64,000 nucleotides of DNA from Dactylis glomerata (GCA_007115705.1 QXEO01000170.1:2331570-2395569); one strand, 5' to 3'. Shown: positions 22,925-34,370, counted from the stretch's first letter. Numbers and translations are program-made. The notes: a model not told the origin generated them from the sequence alone.

Positions 22925-25860
22925 GCATCCCCAAGCTTAATTCCTGCTCATCCTCGAGTAGGTAAGTGATAACAAAAGAAATAATTTTTGAGGTGACATG
23001 CACCTACACAATCTTGATCATCTATGTAAGCGTTGTGTGCTGGGATCAAAAGAACTTAAAACATGGGCATGAAAGATATAACCTTGATAGAAGAAACTTA
23101 GCAACCATGTTATAATATGAAAAAGAACACAAACAAAAGATCATGAAAATAAAACAATGAAAGTCAAACGTGTGTTCAAATCGTATGGAAAAACATACAA
23201 ATGGTTTTCAGCTTGTCCTTCATGAGAGAGCAAAACATAAATGCATAGGACACCTTCAAGTTTAAGAGGGCGACTAGAAACAAGTAATTTAAGAACAAGT
23301 GAAACCAACATCATGAATCAATCAATGAAAACTTTGGGACAATGCACATTATACTCAGAATGACAACTATGCTCTCTTAGACGGTGCATAAAGATAGAAG
23401 GTGGTGACTCAACATAAAAGTAAAAGAAAGGCCCTTTGCGGAGGGAAGCAGTGATTGCAAGTTTTATAAACCTTCAAAAATTATGGTACTTACTGGCTTT
23501 GAGCTCTCATTGCCCCCATCATAGGCATCTTGAATGGTTAAAGTTAATGCGAATACAATTATGCTGCATATGCTTGACAAATCATAAGTTGAAAACCTCG
23601 TGTCCCGTGAAATACGAATACCCAAACCTCATGCTACTCGACTTAGAGTCCCAAACAAGCTCTTGTCATTGTAAATATATATGTATCATCGAGAACCGCC
23701 AACGGGGTACCTCCGTGCCCGATGACATGGAACAAGCCCACGTCAAAATGACAGGACAAATAGACAATGAATACCTCGACATCTCTTTTATTTACCATTG
23801 GTATAGCTTTTTATTGTGAGATGCGCCGTTGAATGTTCACTATGGGCATACTGTAAATTTCCACCATGAATGATGCATGGATTAGATTAGCGGCCCAAGC
23901 GTTTCCCTAACACATATAAAAACTCCATGATCCCACAAGATTCCCAACTTATTTCACATCGCGAGTATCAATAAACAAAAGATCACGATATCAACCCAAA
24001 TGAAAGAAAGTGCAATGTTGAAAGCTTACCCCATGACGGCATGGCTGGGCTAATTTCCAATTTACAACTTGCAAGCATAACAACTCAACATAAGAGACCC
24101 ACAATGTCAAAATTTTAAAGTGAGAAAAGTAAAGTGTGCCATCAGGTTCGTGAGAGCTTTACTGACCAATTTTCGCATAACACCAAAAAGAGTTTAATTT
24201 GAAGGATAGATAAAAGTAAGTCAAATGTACTTTGGAATAGCAAATTGCTAATAGGTATGTATGGTGGACACTTTTGGAATAACTTGGTTTTTAGGAGTTG
24301 GATGCACGAGTAGAGCTCATACTCAGTACAAAATGAGGGCTAGCAAAAGACTAGGAGCGACCAACTAAGAGAGCAATAACGGCCATAATCATGCAAAGCG
24401 ACAAAGCGACGTTAAAAGAAGCATAAGATGGCATCAAAAGTCAAAAACTAAATGATCATAGAGGCAATGGTGACTTTGTATGAGTCTAACATATGTGAGC
24501 ATGCGCCAAGTCAACCCAAATAAAGCATCAAAGGAGAAAACCAAAATAATGCTTCCAAATAATTAAAACAACGCATGATTTTTTTCAAAGGCTCATTAAG
24601 CAATCTCAGTCATTTGAGACAAGTCATGCTACAGCAAAACCACTAAGTATACTATCAAAAAGACATCAAGCACGACATGCAAAAGCCTAGGCCGCAGTCT
24701 ACACAAGCTCCTTTTTGTACCACTTTTTTGCATAAAGCTTTTTCTCTTTTCCAACACCATTCGAACTTTTTATAAACAACTCTTTTGATGAAAACCAACA
24801 TGGACCAGAGGTCAAAATACACCTTGATGTAAAGATATAACAAGATCTGAACACAAATCAAGGCGAAAAATGAAAGCTAAACGCAGTTCTAAAAAAAGAG
24901 AACACTCGTTGAAACAATAAGAGTAAAAACGGAGTGTTCTTGGCAAATGAAAAGCAAGGCAACTTCTCCAAAAGGAATTTGTTGGGGTCCAACCATTTAT
25001 TGCAGAAAACAAAACTAAAAAAACTAAAAACTAAAAACAACTGACGCTCCAAGAAAAACGCATAATGCATGAAGCAATAAAAATATAGTGTGTTGAAAGG
25101 TGACCTGATTTTTGCCGATGAAGATGGGGTGCCTCGGGGGCATCCCCAAGCTTTGACGCTTGTACCTCTTGGATATTTCTTGGGGTGACATGGGCATCCC
25201 CAATCTTGAGCTTTTGTCCATTCTTTAACTCATCTCATAATTCTCCAATCCCTACACTTGAAAACTTTCTTCATACAAAACTAACCACAATTCTATTAGC
25301 AACATTAGTGTAAGCATAACATTGAATCAACCCTTTTTGCTTCAGGTTTCAACTCAAAACCACCACATATAAAGCATATACTACTGTAGCAACTTCCCCA
25401 AAATTCCGTGATCAAAAGAACTCAAAAAGAAAGCGATAAAGCGGCAAACACAAATATTGGCAGAAATTTGTCAAAACAGAACAGCTGACAAAGGTCGAAT
25501 TTTTAGAGGGTTTTCTGTTGCTCAAATCAAAAAGTGTTCAACTAATGAAAGTTTTGATATAACCTGGGGCATATGCACAATAAATCGCAGGTCCAAAATA
25601 TATACAGAGAATTTTCATGAATTTTTACGGTGCAGCACCGAAAACAGTTTCAGGATAGCAACATCCCCAAATCTTACCTCACTCAAATTAGAGGCTTCTC
25701 TTGGCACAAAAACGAAATAAAAAGGATAAGGAGCAGTTATTACATTAGTAATAACTTCCAAGAGTCAAATAAAATAAAAAGTACTGAAAGTAAAAACATT
25801 GGGTTATCTCCCAAGAGCGCTTTTCTTTAACGCCTTTGAGCTAGGCGCAGAAAGTGCGAA
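22925..25860 (-). other. Element A non-coding 3' interior
   Basis: No protein is encoded. Long stretches match, in the opposite orientation, the 3' interior of element C (56202-59136), including the polypurine tract (AAGCTTGGGGATGC) and the GCGCCTAGCTCAAAGGCG phrase just after the ORF. The polypurine tract is directly beside the LTR at 22925. Confidence 0.8.
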
Positions 25861-27978
25861 TCAAGTAATATCAAGTGATGAAGCATCAAGCTCATAATTT
25901 GCTCTAAGAATAGAGTCAAAAAGCAATTTCTTTCTCTTTCTAGGGAAGTGTTCCGTACCTTTCTTGAGTGGAAATTGATATTTGATGGTGCCTTCCCTCA
26001 TATCAATGATGGCACCTACAGTTCGAAGAAAGGGTCTTCCCAAAATAATAGGACATGAAGCATTGCATTCAACATCCATGACAAGAAAATCAACGGGAAC
26101 AAGGTTATTGTTAACCATAATAAGAACATCATTAATCCTTCCCAAAGGTTTCTTCTTAGCAACATCAGCAATAGGAACATCATAATAACACTTTTCAAGC
26201 GGTGGTAAATCAAGCATATCATAAATCTTTCTAGGCATGATAGAAATACTAGCACCTAGATCACATAAAGCATGGCAATCAAAACCATTAACATGCATAT
26301 CAATGATGGGTTCCCAACCATCTTCTAACTTCTTGGGAGTAGAAGCTTTTTGCTTCAACTTTTCATCCCTAATTTTCATGAGAGCATTGGTAATATGCTT
26401 AGTAAAAGCAATATTTATAGAACTAGCATTAGGAGTCAAAGCAAGCTTTTGCAAGAACAAAATAACTTCAGATATATTGTAGCCATCAACATCAAAATCA
26501 TTAAAGGAAATAGAGCTATCATCTCCTACACTCCGAAAAAATTTAGCACTCTTTTGAGAAAAAGTTTTTGCTGTTTTAGGCTTTTTAACACTAGGAGTAG
26601 GAGTTTTCTCTACACCAATCAAAGTAAGAGGATTGCTAGCATTAGGAATAACATCATTAGAGATAGTAATGGTACATACCTTCATCTTTCTAGCCATCTC
26701 ATCTTCTCTTTCCCACCTGGCATGCAATTCTGCTAGCATCCTAATATTTTCATCAATTCTAACTTGGATAGCATTAGCAGTAGCAAAAGGATCAGGCTTA
26801 GCGGACATGCTGTTAACCAAAGAAGATTGCACATTAGACAAAGACGAAATATTGGTTTCAGCTTTGGAAACCTTAGCTTGCAACTCAGGAATAGCCTTGT
26901 TTAAATTTTCAAGTTGATGACTAATAGTCCTCAACAGAGCTGATTGCTCCTCCATAGTCTTGGTGAAAGCCTTGTTCTGCTCATATTGCGCCTGCATAAA
27001 ATTCTTGGTAGCCTTTTCAAGTTCAAAAATTATTTCTTCACTAGGCATTTTAGGTCTACCAAGATAGCTATTATCACCATTAGAAGGAAACGGCCTATAA
27101 TTGTTACCAGCAAAATTGTTCCTATAAGCATTGTTGTTGAAATTATTATTTCTAATGAAGTTTACATCAACATGCTCTTCTTGAGCAACCAAATAGGCCA
27201 AAGTAACATTATTAGGATCTACATGAGTCCTATCATTAGAAAGCATAAGCATAATAGCATCAATCTTATCACTCAAGGAAGAGGTTTCCTCAATAGAATT
27301 TACCTTCTTACCTTGTGGAGCTCTCTCGATGTGCCATTCAGAGTAATTTACCATCATATTGTCGAGAAGCTTCGTTGCGGCGCCCAAGGTAAGGGACATA
27401 AAAGTGCCTCCAGCAGCTGAATCAAGTAGGTTCCTTGAAGAAAAATTCAGTCCTGCATAAAAAGTTTGAACAATCATCCAAGTAGTCAGTCCATGAGTGG
27501 GACAATTCTTTATCATAGATTTCATTCTTTCCCAAGCTTGAGCAACATGTTCATTATCAAACTGACTAAACTTCATAATATTGCTACGCAAAGCTATGAT
27601 CTTAGCAGGAGGATAGTATCTACCAATAAAAACATCCTTACACTTAGCCCATGAATCAATACTATTTTTAGGCAAAGACAGCAACCAATCCTTAGCTTTT
27701 CCTCTCAAAGAAAAAGGAAACAACTTAATCTTAATAATATCACTCTCCACATCCTTATATTTCTGCATCTCACATAGCTCAACAAAATTGTTGCGATGAG
27801 CTGCAGCATCATCAGTACTAGCACCAGAAAATTGCTCTTTCATAACAAGGTTCAACAAAGCAGGCTTAATCTCATAAAAATTTGCAGCAGGGGCAGGTGG
27901 CGCAATAGGAGTCCAGATGAAATCACTATTATTCGTGCTAGTGAAGTCACACAACTTGGTGTTTTCAGGAGTAGCCAT
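25861..27978 (-). CDS. Element A gag-protease polyprotein (705 aa)
   Basis: Starts MATPENTKLCDF at 27978. The frame is open further upstream through the primer site, but that part is leader. Residues about 30-230 form a retrotransposon gag core (IKLFPFSLRGKAKDWLLSLP, WAKCKDVFIGRYYP). An Asn-rich segment (NNNFNNNAYRNN) follows, then a coiled-coil-like middle (QLENLNKAIPELQAKVSKAE), and a C-terminal aspartic protease with CDLGASISIMPRKIYDML and ILGRPFL. The active site reads DLGA rather than D[ST]GA, as is common in Athila-like elements. The product would form virus-like particles and cleave gag. There is no pol downstream, so copying would need another element's enzymes. The frame is intact. 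Confidence 0.88.
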   Translation of the reverse strand: MATPENTKLCDFTSTNNSDFIWTPIAPPAPAANFYEIKPALLNLVMKEQFSGASTDDAAAHRNNFVELCEMQKYKDVESDIIKIKLFPFSLRGKAKDWLLSLPKNSIDSWAKCKDVFIGRYYPPAKIIALRSNIMKFSQFDNEHVAQAWERMKSMIKNCPTHGLTTWMIVQTFYAGLNFSSRNLLDSAAGGTFMSLTLGAATKLLDNMMVNYSEWHIERAPQGKKVNSIEETSSLSDKIDAIMLMLSNDRTHVDPNNVTLAYLVAQEEHVDVNFIRNNNFNNNAYRNNFAGNNYRPFPSNGDNSYLGRPKMPSEEIIFELEKATKNFMQAQYEQNKAFTKTMEEQSALLRTISHQLENLNKAIPELQAKVSKAETNISSLSNVQSSLVNSMSAKPDPFATANAIQVRIDENIRMLAELHARWEREDEMARKMKVCTITISNDVIPNASNPLTLIGVEKTPTPSVKKPKTAKTFSQKSAKFFRSVGDDSSISFNDFDVDGYNISEVILFLQKLALTPNASSINIAFTKHITNALMKIRDEKLKQKASTPKKLEDGWEPIIDMHVNGFDCHALCDLGASISIMPRKIYDMLDLPPLEKCYYDVPIADVAKKKPLGRINDVLIMVNNNLVPVDFLVMDVECNASCPIILGRPFLRTVGAIIDMREGTIKYQFPLKKGTEHFPRKRKKLLFDSILRANYELDASSLDIT

Positions 27979-28137
27979 TCTAGCAAAACTAAAAGCAGAC
28001 AAGTAAAAACAACTATAAAGGATACTAATTTTTTTGTGTTTTTGATAAAACAATGCAAGTAAAAATATAGTAAAAGCAAAACTTAAAACAAAGTAAAGGA
28101 TGTGTGTGCGAAACTCCCCTTGCAGAAGTCTTCTTTT

Positions 28138-28155
28138 TTCCCGGCAACGGCGCCA
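28138..28155 (-). other. Primer binding site of element A (tRNA-Asp type)
   Basis: Minus strand reads TGGCGCCGTTGCCGGG, the same site found in elements C and D. The tRNA assignment follows established plant Gypsy usage. Confidence 0.85.
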
Positions 28156-28165
28156 GAAAAAGTCT

Positions 28166-29826
28166 TGATTGCTATAGATGGCGCGGTGATGATGGAATGA
28201 ATGACCAGCCAGTTGAGAAACCCCAAGAGGAAGGTATGATGAATATAGCAGCAAGTTTTTCCCTCAGTAAGAAACCAAGGTTTGTCGATCCAGTAGGAAA
28301 AATCCAATACTCCTGGAGGTGATGCTTGCTAGCCTAATGACACTCCAACAAGGACGCCATTAACGATAACGTGTTAGCGCATCTTCAACTAGTAGCAACG
28401 TGGAACCTGCACACAACACAACTAAATACTTTGTTCCCAACTTACGATGAGGTTGTCAATCTCACCGGTTTGCTTAAAACAAAGGGTATGAGCGTATCGA
28501 GTGGAAAGCAATAGTAGTATGCAAGTAAAGTAAATAGTGCGAGTAAAGTAAACAGGTGATAGCAATATAATGGAAATAGGACCGGGGTCCACAGTTCACT
28601 AGTGGTGTCTCTCCATAAGATAAAATAAAACATGCTGGGTAAACAAATTACAGTTGGGCAATTGATAGTATAAAGACAATGTGCACATGTCGAGAGGATC
28701 ACTATGAGATTTACTCTAGGCATTACAACAAGATACATAGACCGTCATCCAACTGCATCTATGACTAATAATCCACTTGTGGCGAATCAATCCGAGAACT
28801 CCACAAGTATTAAGTTGCGAACAACAGATAACTGCATTAAGCAAAGTGTGTAATGTAAACAAAGCATATGCCCTTGAGCATATGAATGTTGTTTTCTCCC
28901 TAGTGGCAACAACACATCTACAACCTTAGATGTTTCTGGCACTCCCCCAGATTAAATAGAGGCATGAACCCACTATCGAGTATAAATACCCCCTCTTGGA
29001 GTCACTAGCAACTACTCGGCCAAGATAGCTACTAACAACGGAGAGCATGCAAGATCATAAACAACATAGAGATAACATAAGATAATATTCAGCACATCAA
29101 CTCAATCATAACACCAATATTCATCGGATCCCAACAAACACAACATGTAGAATTACATAACGGTGATCTCGATCATGTAAAGCAGCTCACGAGATCTAAA
29201 TATGAAGCACATGGTGGAGAAGACAACCAACTAGCTACTGCTATGGACCTATAGTCCAAGGTAGACTACTCACTCATCGCGCCGGAGGCAAGCATGGCGA
29301 TGAAAAAGACCTCCGGTGGTGATTCCCCTCTCCGGCAGGGTTCCGGGAAGAGCTTCTGGACCTTCCCGATCTCGGGTCGACGGCGGCGGCGGATCGCGAT
29401 GTATTCTGGAAAAGTGATCAGGTATTTAGGTTTTTCCCGTCGGGGGGTCTTTATAGGCGAAGGGACAGCGTCAGAAGTGGACCAGGTGGGGCTCACCACA
29501 GGGCGGCGCGGCTAGGCCCTGGGCCACGCCCCCTGGTGGTGAGGCCGCCTCCTGGCTCCTTTCCGTCTCCTCTTCGGTTCTCTGGAAGCTTCGGTAAATT
29601 TCTGGATGTTCGGCTTTTGTTTTGTCCAATTTCGAGAATATTTCCTGTGTAACTTTTCTGAAACACAAAAATAGCAAAAAACAGGGAACTGGCACTGTGG
29701 CATCTCGTTAATAGGTTAGTTCCAGAAAATGCATAAAAATGCCACGAAGTGTAACGGAACACTAAGCAAATGGTGTAAAAATAAGCATGGAGCATCAAAA
29801 ATTATAGATATGTTAGAGACGTATCA
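28166..29826 (-). repeat. 5' LTR of element A
   Basis: TG...CA bounded. On the minus strand it is followed by 10 nt and then the primer site. Confidence 0.93.
29450..29530 (-). promoter_or_regulatory. LTR promoter module, element A right LTR
   Basis: Hairpin 29504-29530 with TATAAA (complement at 29450-29455) 48 bp downstream on the minus strand. As the 5' LTR this copy would drive the element. Confidence 0.65.
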
Positions 29827-30040
29827 AGGTGCTGGTGATGATGGTGATGAAGATTATGATCCCGATGAAGCCCAGCTCGATGGCGATGACGATGGCGACG
29901 ATCTCCCCTCTTCGGGAAGGAATTTCCCCGGCAGATTTCTGCCTGCCGGAGAGCTTTCTCTCTCTGTGTGTTTTCCGCCCCGTAGAGGCGGCGGAGTCTA
30001 TCTCTGATCCCTCCCTGGGTCTTAGGTTTTCGGGGAGACG

Positions 30041-30120
30041 ATATACGCGAGAGGGTGCTGGCAGAGGTGGGCCAGGGCGGCCACACCACTGGGTGGCGCG
30101 GCCTAGGGCTGGCCCGTGCC
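30041..30120 (-). promoter_or_regulatory. LTR promoter module, element B
   Basis: GGCGCGGCC ... GGCCCGTGCC hairpin (30095-30120) with a GTATAT box (complement at 30041-30046) 48 bp downstream on the minus strand. Confidence 0.6.
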
Positions 30121-31224
30121 ACCAGGTGGTGTGGGCCCCTGGTGGCTCACCTCGTCCTCTCCTTCTGGCTACTTCTGTCTTCCAATGAAATATGAATTTC
30201 TGGGTATTTTCCTGGAATTGCCGATCTTCAGAAATATGGTGTCTTGACGGTCCTTTTTCCAGCAGAATCCTGACTCCGGCAGTGAGTTCTCCAATAATCA
30301 TCAAACATGCAAAAATAGAGGAAACAACATAAATATCATCTCTAAATATGAAATATAACAATGAATAACAGCAAAATATGATATAAAATAGTGATGCAAA
30401 ATAGACGTATCAACCCTCCCAAGCTTAGACCTCGCTTGTCCCCAAGTGAAAACTGAACTCGGTAAACATGACCACAGGTTTATGGAGTGAAGTGTCGATA
30501 AACAAAATACGGACAAAAAGCATCACACTTACCAAGGCACAAGTCATAATAGACAGCAACTTCCCTTTATATAATTTAACTTGCAATGAGCAAAGGGAAT
30601 CACAATAAAGGTGCACAAGGTAAATCATGATTGGTGATGGCAAACCTTTGTTCTTGGTCAGAAAACAATGAACATATTGTACTTATATTTCGATCGGAGC
30701 CTTTTATATGAGAGCTTACAAAGCAAAAAATCACATGCTTAATCATAACAATCTCTTTACAGTCATTGATAGCTTTGAAAGATATATTCTTTCAGATAAA
30801 AGCATCATAACAAACAAAGGAAGACAGGAAACATGATTGAATAAATCAACATATGGATGGTTGAAACACAACAACTCAAATGCTTGCTTGAGAAAGAGGG
30901 GAATAGGTTGACTCAACATAAAAGTAAAAGATAGGCCCTTCACAGAGGGAAGCAGGGATTAAACATGTGCTAGAGCTTTTCATTTGTAAAACAGAGATAA
31001 AAATTGTTTTGAGAGGTGGTTGTTTCTGTCAGCGACTAGTAACGGAGGTCTTGCCATCTTCCATACTAAACAAGTGAGAGCGGTTCCGAAATGTTTGAAT
31101 AATTGGCACATTTGTGCTCTTTTATAGTTTGGCACTCCTCCCCACTTTTCCTTTCACAAACCATGGCTAACCGATTCCATCGGGTGCCCGCCAACTTTCA
31201 CATACCATGGAGGAGTGCTTTTTT

Positions 31225-31455
31225 CTTTGTAATAATACCATATGTACGTGTGATGGTGTAGTACATGACGCATATACGTATCCCTCTTGTATATACATTC
31301 GGAGTTCGGAGGCTATTCTCGATCCCAATATAACACATACCTGAACCCTCCAACAAACAAGGGTATCGTGTCGTTCGGAGGCTATTCCCGATCCCAATAT
31401 AACACGTACCCGAGCCCTCCAACGAAGGAGGGTATCGTGTCCTCGCCCATTGACA
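31225..31455 (+). repeat. 3' LTR of Copia F with internal 69-bp duplication
   Basis: Homologous to 18214-18366 but longer: a block beginning GTTCGGAGGCTATTC occurs at 31304 and again at 31373. The first few LTR bases are missing where Gypsy B abuts. Ends TTGACA before target duplication GTGGT. Confidence 0.78.
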
Positions 31456-31953
31456 GTGGTAAGCCGTCAATTTATGGCGAAAAAGATGTCATATGCAATT
31501 TGATAATAATTTCCTTCTCCGAGAATTTTCGTGCAGTTAATTTAGTCCTATAGCAAGCATCTATGCACTGGTATTTTTTTTAGCAGAGAACTGATGGCCA
31601 TCCGATCCGTTTGCGGCTGATCGGAGCCGTGGTGTAGAAGCTGCCAAAATTACATGCTAGCCTCATATCTTCCCATAAATGCAATGATGCACAAAATAGG
31701 ATAATGCTTATTGTGTACTTCTATTTGGATTCAAATCTGAGGTAGTACGCATATGTGGAACCCTTGCATACTTCCTGAAAATCAAACCCTCTGTTAAATT
31801 GGCGATGCGGAAAACCTTCTGGAACCCTGTAGATTTCCTGGGAAGACATTCATTTCCAAACCTTCTTGCTCAATCTACCATATCGAAATCAATATGCACA
31901 GATCGTGTACGATCTCTCGTTTTTATTTCCTTCCATAGTTGCATGCCTGCTCC
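31456..31953 (+). other. IPT upstream region
   Basis: About 500 bp between the end of the nested repeat cluster and the IPT TATA box, probably containing the proximal promoter. No repeat or ORF recognised, and no specific cis-element can be named with confidence. Confidence 0.45.
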
Positions 31954-31959
31954 TATAAA
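31954..31959 (+). promoter_or_regulatory. TATA box of IPT
   Basis: TATAAA in the context CTCCTATAAAAGGCGG, 81 bp upstream of the ATG, leaving room for a short leader of about 50 nt. Strong match to the plant consensus. Confidence 0.75.
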
Positions 31960-32034
31960 AGGCGGCGCCCCCGCCGCGTCGCTATCAAATTCAACACTAA
32001 TATATCCGGCAACGAGCACGAGCACGATCCAACC

Positions 32035-32916
32035 ATGGGCGCCGCCGCCGTGATAGAGGTCGAGCAGCAGCGCGCCGGCAGCAAGCCTAAGGTGGTGTTC
32101 GTGCTGGGCGCGACGGCGACGGGCAAGTCGAAGCTGGCCATCGCCCTGGCGGCGCGGTTCGGCGGCGAGGTGATCAACTCTGACAAGATCCAGGTGTACG
32201 CCGGCCTGCCCGTGATCACCAACAAGGTGACGGACGAGGAGCAAGCCGGCGTGCCGCACCACCTCCTCGGCTGCGTCCCCTGCCCCGACGCCGACTTCAC
32301 CGCCGACGACTTCTGCCGGGAGGCTGGTGCCGCGATCAAGCGTGTGCTCTCCCGCGGCGGCCTCCCCGTCGTGGCCGGCGGCTCCAACCGTTACATCGAG
32401 GCGCTCGTCGACGGCAACGGCGGCGCGTTCCGCTCCACCCATGACTGCTTCTTCGTTTGGCTGGACGCTGCGCCGAACGTCCTCCGCCGGTGCACCGCGG
32501 TGCGGGTTGATGACATGGTGCAGCGCGGGCTGGTTGAAGAGGCCCGCGCGGCGTTCGATCCGGACGCCGGATACACGAAGGGGCTGCGGCGCGCCATCGG
32601 CCTGCCGGAGATGGATGCCTACCTGCGACGCGCGAAGCACGATGATGATGAAGACGCCGACGCGCTGCTGGAGATGGCGGTGCAGGAGATCAAGGTCAAC
32701 ACGTTCGGGCTGGTGCAGGACCAGGTGGAGAAGATCCGGCGGCTGAGCACGCTGGACGGGTGGGACGTCCGGCGGGTGGACTGCACGGAGGTGCTGGCGC
32801 GCATGGCTGACGGCGAGGGCGTTGAGCAGCCGTGGAGGAAGGTGGTGTGGGAGCCCGTGCAGGCGATGGTGAAGTGCTTCCTCGTGGAGGAGAACGGGAT
32901 CAAGCTGGAGGGCTAG
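32035..32916 (+). CDS. IPT: Adenylate isopentenyltransferase (cytokinin synthase), 293 aa
   Basis: Transfers the isopentenyl group of DMAPP to the N6 of ATP/ADP/AMP, the first step of cytokinin biosynthesis. Near the N-terminus is the P-loop GATATGKS (25-32), then NSDKIQVYAGLPVITNK with the family's conserved Asp (50), PHHLLG, and VVAGGSNRYIEALV, the signature of plant IPTs rather than tRNA-type enzymes. No tRNA-IPT zinc-finger C-terminus is present. The start is the ATG at 32035 in a strong AACCATGG context, 81 bp after the TATA box. It is intronless and GC-rich, as usual for grass IPTs. It is somewhat shorter than many relatives (about 320-350 aa), and no clear plastid transit peptide is visible, so location is uncertain. 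It stands alone between a TE cluster and the NLR2 pseudogene, with an intact frame. Confidence 0.93.
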   Translation: MGAAAVIEVEQQRAGSKPKVVFVLGATATGKSKLAIALAARFGGEVINSDKIQVYAGLPVITNKVTDEEQAGVPHHLLGCVPCPDADFTADDFCREAGAAIKRVLSRGGLPVVAGGSNRYIEALVDGNGGAFRSTHDCFFVWLDAAPNVLRRCTAVRVDDMVQRGLVEEARAAFDPDAGYTKGLRRAIGLPEMDAYLRRAKHDDDEDADALLEMAVQEIKVNTFGLVQDQVEKIRRLSTLDGWDVRRVDCTEVLARMADGEGVEQPWRKVVWEPVQAMVKCFLVEENGIKLEG

Positions 32917-33689
32917 ACCTAATGCCTGCAACTGCAATGCAGCGCACAATGCACACTATATATGCGTGTCAATTTTGAATTTTCCGACGGGGTAGAACTT
33001 TAGAAACATTTTTCCCGTCCTTAATTAATTTCGTTGTGCCGAATATGATGGATGCAGAGATATATAATATAGTGCCCCTTTATTACAATTATATATTTTT
33101 ATTTACAATATATACTCAGATGCAATTTGATTTCCAAAATGTTTATATCTTAGTATTCTCAGTATACGACTATTGGCGTACGAAAACATTTGGTATACAA
33201 AAACAACTACACCGATGAATTTATGGCTCAGTTCTTTCGATGGCTCCTCTTTCAGAAGCTACCCTCCCCCAGCTTCCCTCGGAAGTCGCTCCCCAAATTT
33301 TCTATAGGATTCTAAAGTAACTTCCTCTTTACTAGTTTGGAAGTCTATACGAATTTGGTAGATGACTTATAGAAGAAGATGGGGAAGGCAACTTCTGAGA
33401 GAATTAATCCAGCAAAAAAACTAGGCCTAAGTTTTGGGAATATGGTTTTTTGCATTGCGATTATCCTCTAGACGTGTTTTCTTCTTTCCTTATTCTCAAC
33501 ATTCTCTTCCCTCTAGGATTACATAGCTTGGCTTTAGTTTCTCGAGATATGATGTATTTTCTTCTGTTTCCACTTTTATTCCTTCCTCGGTTTATTTGGT
33601 TTCTCTTAAACAAAAGGTCCAAAACAGTACACCAATTTGATATTATATTTCGAGGCCCACTTTTTTATACATTGGTTTGCCAAATAGAG
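32917..33689 (+). other. IPT 3' flank
   Basis: AT-rich 3' UTR and intergenic sequence, no gene seen. Confidence 0.45.
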
Positions 33690-34370
33690 TTTTCATCCAT
33701 GTGTTACTATATTTTCTTCAAGACAAAAACATGCTTACCGTAACCATTTTCGTTGGAACATCATCTCCTCAAGTTTACTTATATTGTGGGTCCCCTTTTT
33801 AGCGTCAATCTTGTTGTCATACAGTTTTTATATGTAAACCTTTTACATATCAAGATCCCGCTTTTCACTAATTTTGAGTGTCTTAAACACGTATTTTAAA
33901 TGTAGTTGGATAATGTTTTACAATGCAAAGTTTTCTTCCAAACATCATTTCCTTAGTTGCATCCTTTTGATGCCCACATAGTTTTTACCTAAGGGTTTTG
34001 TTTATCAACAACACATGTTTTAAGCTTTTTTTAATCAATTTGGGTGTATTAGGGCACATATTTTAGTTCTCTTTGGACAATATTGAACTCTGAGATATTT
34101 TATTTCGCATATTTCCCACTGATTTGGAAGGAACACTTTTCTTTGGTTGGACAATTTTTCCGCTCAGAAATCATTTTCTTAATCTTAACAAAACACAACG
34201 TTTTTAAGGTGCATCATTTTTTTCTACTTGAGGGATTTTGTTATTATCAATTTCTTGACTTTACATGTTTTCCATGTCACTCTCACAATTCTCGTTCCTG
34301 GAGAATTATTTTTAGCAGAAACCTCTTCTGTAATTTTGGTCGATTCCATGGTACTTAGCTCATAATTAAA
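33690..34370 (+). repeat. Diverged AT-rich repeat block, about 3 units
   Basis: Related phrases recur: AACATCATCTCCTCAAG (33758), AACATCATTTCCTTAGTTG (33941) and AAATCATTTTCTTAATC (34168), each near a TTTTGAGTG/TTTGGGTGTATTAG-like and GGATAATGTT/GGACAATATTG-like phrase, suggesting old tandem units of very roughly 180-230 bp. A related block lies at 45117-45640, downstream of NLR2. Identity is low. Confidence 0.35.

Larger units (their letters stand above)
21263..29826 (-). mobile_element. Complete Gypsy-type element A (8564 bp), gag-protease only
   Basis: LTRs 21263-22924 (1662 bp) and 28166-29826 (1661 bp) begin TGATTGCTATAG and end GACGTATCA on the + strand. The target duplication AGGTG is exact (21258-21262, 29827-29831). 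The tRNA-Asp-type primer site lies 10 nt inside the right LTR and the polypurine tract adjoins the left LTR, so it is read on the minus strand. The interior has one gag-protease ORF followed by about 2.9 kb of non-coding sequence; reverse transcriptase, RNase H and integrase are absent. LTR divergence is visibly higher than in the Copia at 7464. It sits inside the LTR of element B. Confidence 0.95.
20328..31224 (-). mobile_element. Gypsy element B, partial (LTR split by element A)
   Basis: One LTR is present in two pieces, 20328-21262 and 29832-30412 (about 1516 bp). It starts TGATGACCCACAAGTATAG (the complement of a ...TTGTGGGTCATCA LTR end) and ends GACGTATCA. A polypurine-like tract (complement of CCCAAGCTTAGACC) follows, then about 800 bp of interior (30413-31224) related to the non-coding interior of element D in inverted orientation. 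No ORF, primer site or second LTR remains; the right side stops abruptly at Copia F's LTR. Confidence 0.78.
18209..31455 (+). mobile_element. Copia element F, decayed outer shell of a nested cluster
   Basis: A 158-bp left LTR (18209-18366, TGTTAGAC...TTGACA) and a related right LTR (about 31225-31455, ending TTGACA) are bracketed by the exact 5-bp repeat GTGGT (18204-18208 and 31456-31460). A Met-tRNA primer site (TGGTATCATAGT) abuts the left LTR, and a broken Copia gag follows. The interior after about 19490 is replaced by a Mutator fragment and two Gypsy elements. Pol is missing, probably deleted together with the right part of the inserted elements. Confidence 0.8.

Noticed and set aside
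27979..28254. N-terminal extension of element A's gag frame into the LTR
   Set aside because: It crosses the primer site and leader; the MATPEN start at 27978 is the plausible one.
31870..32949. 359-codon open frame on the minus strand opposite IPT
   Set aside because: It is the GC-rich antisense shadow of a clearly conserved IPT; its text is His/Arg/Leu-rich low complexity with no motif.
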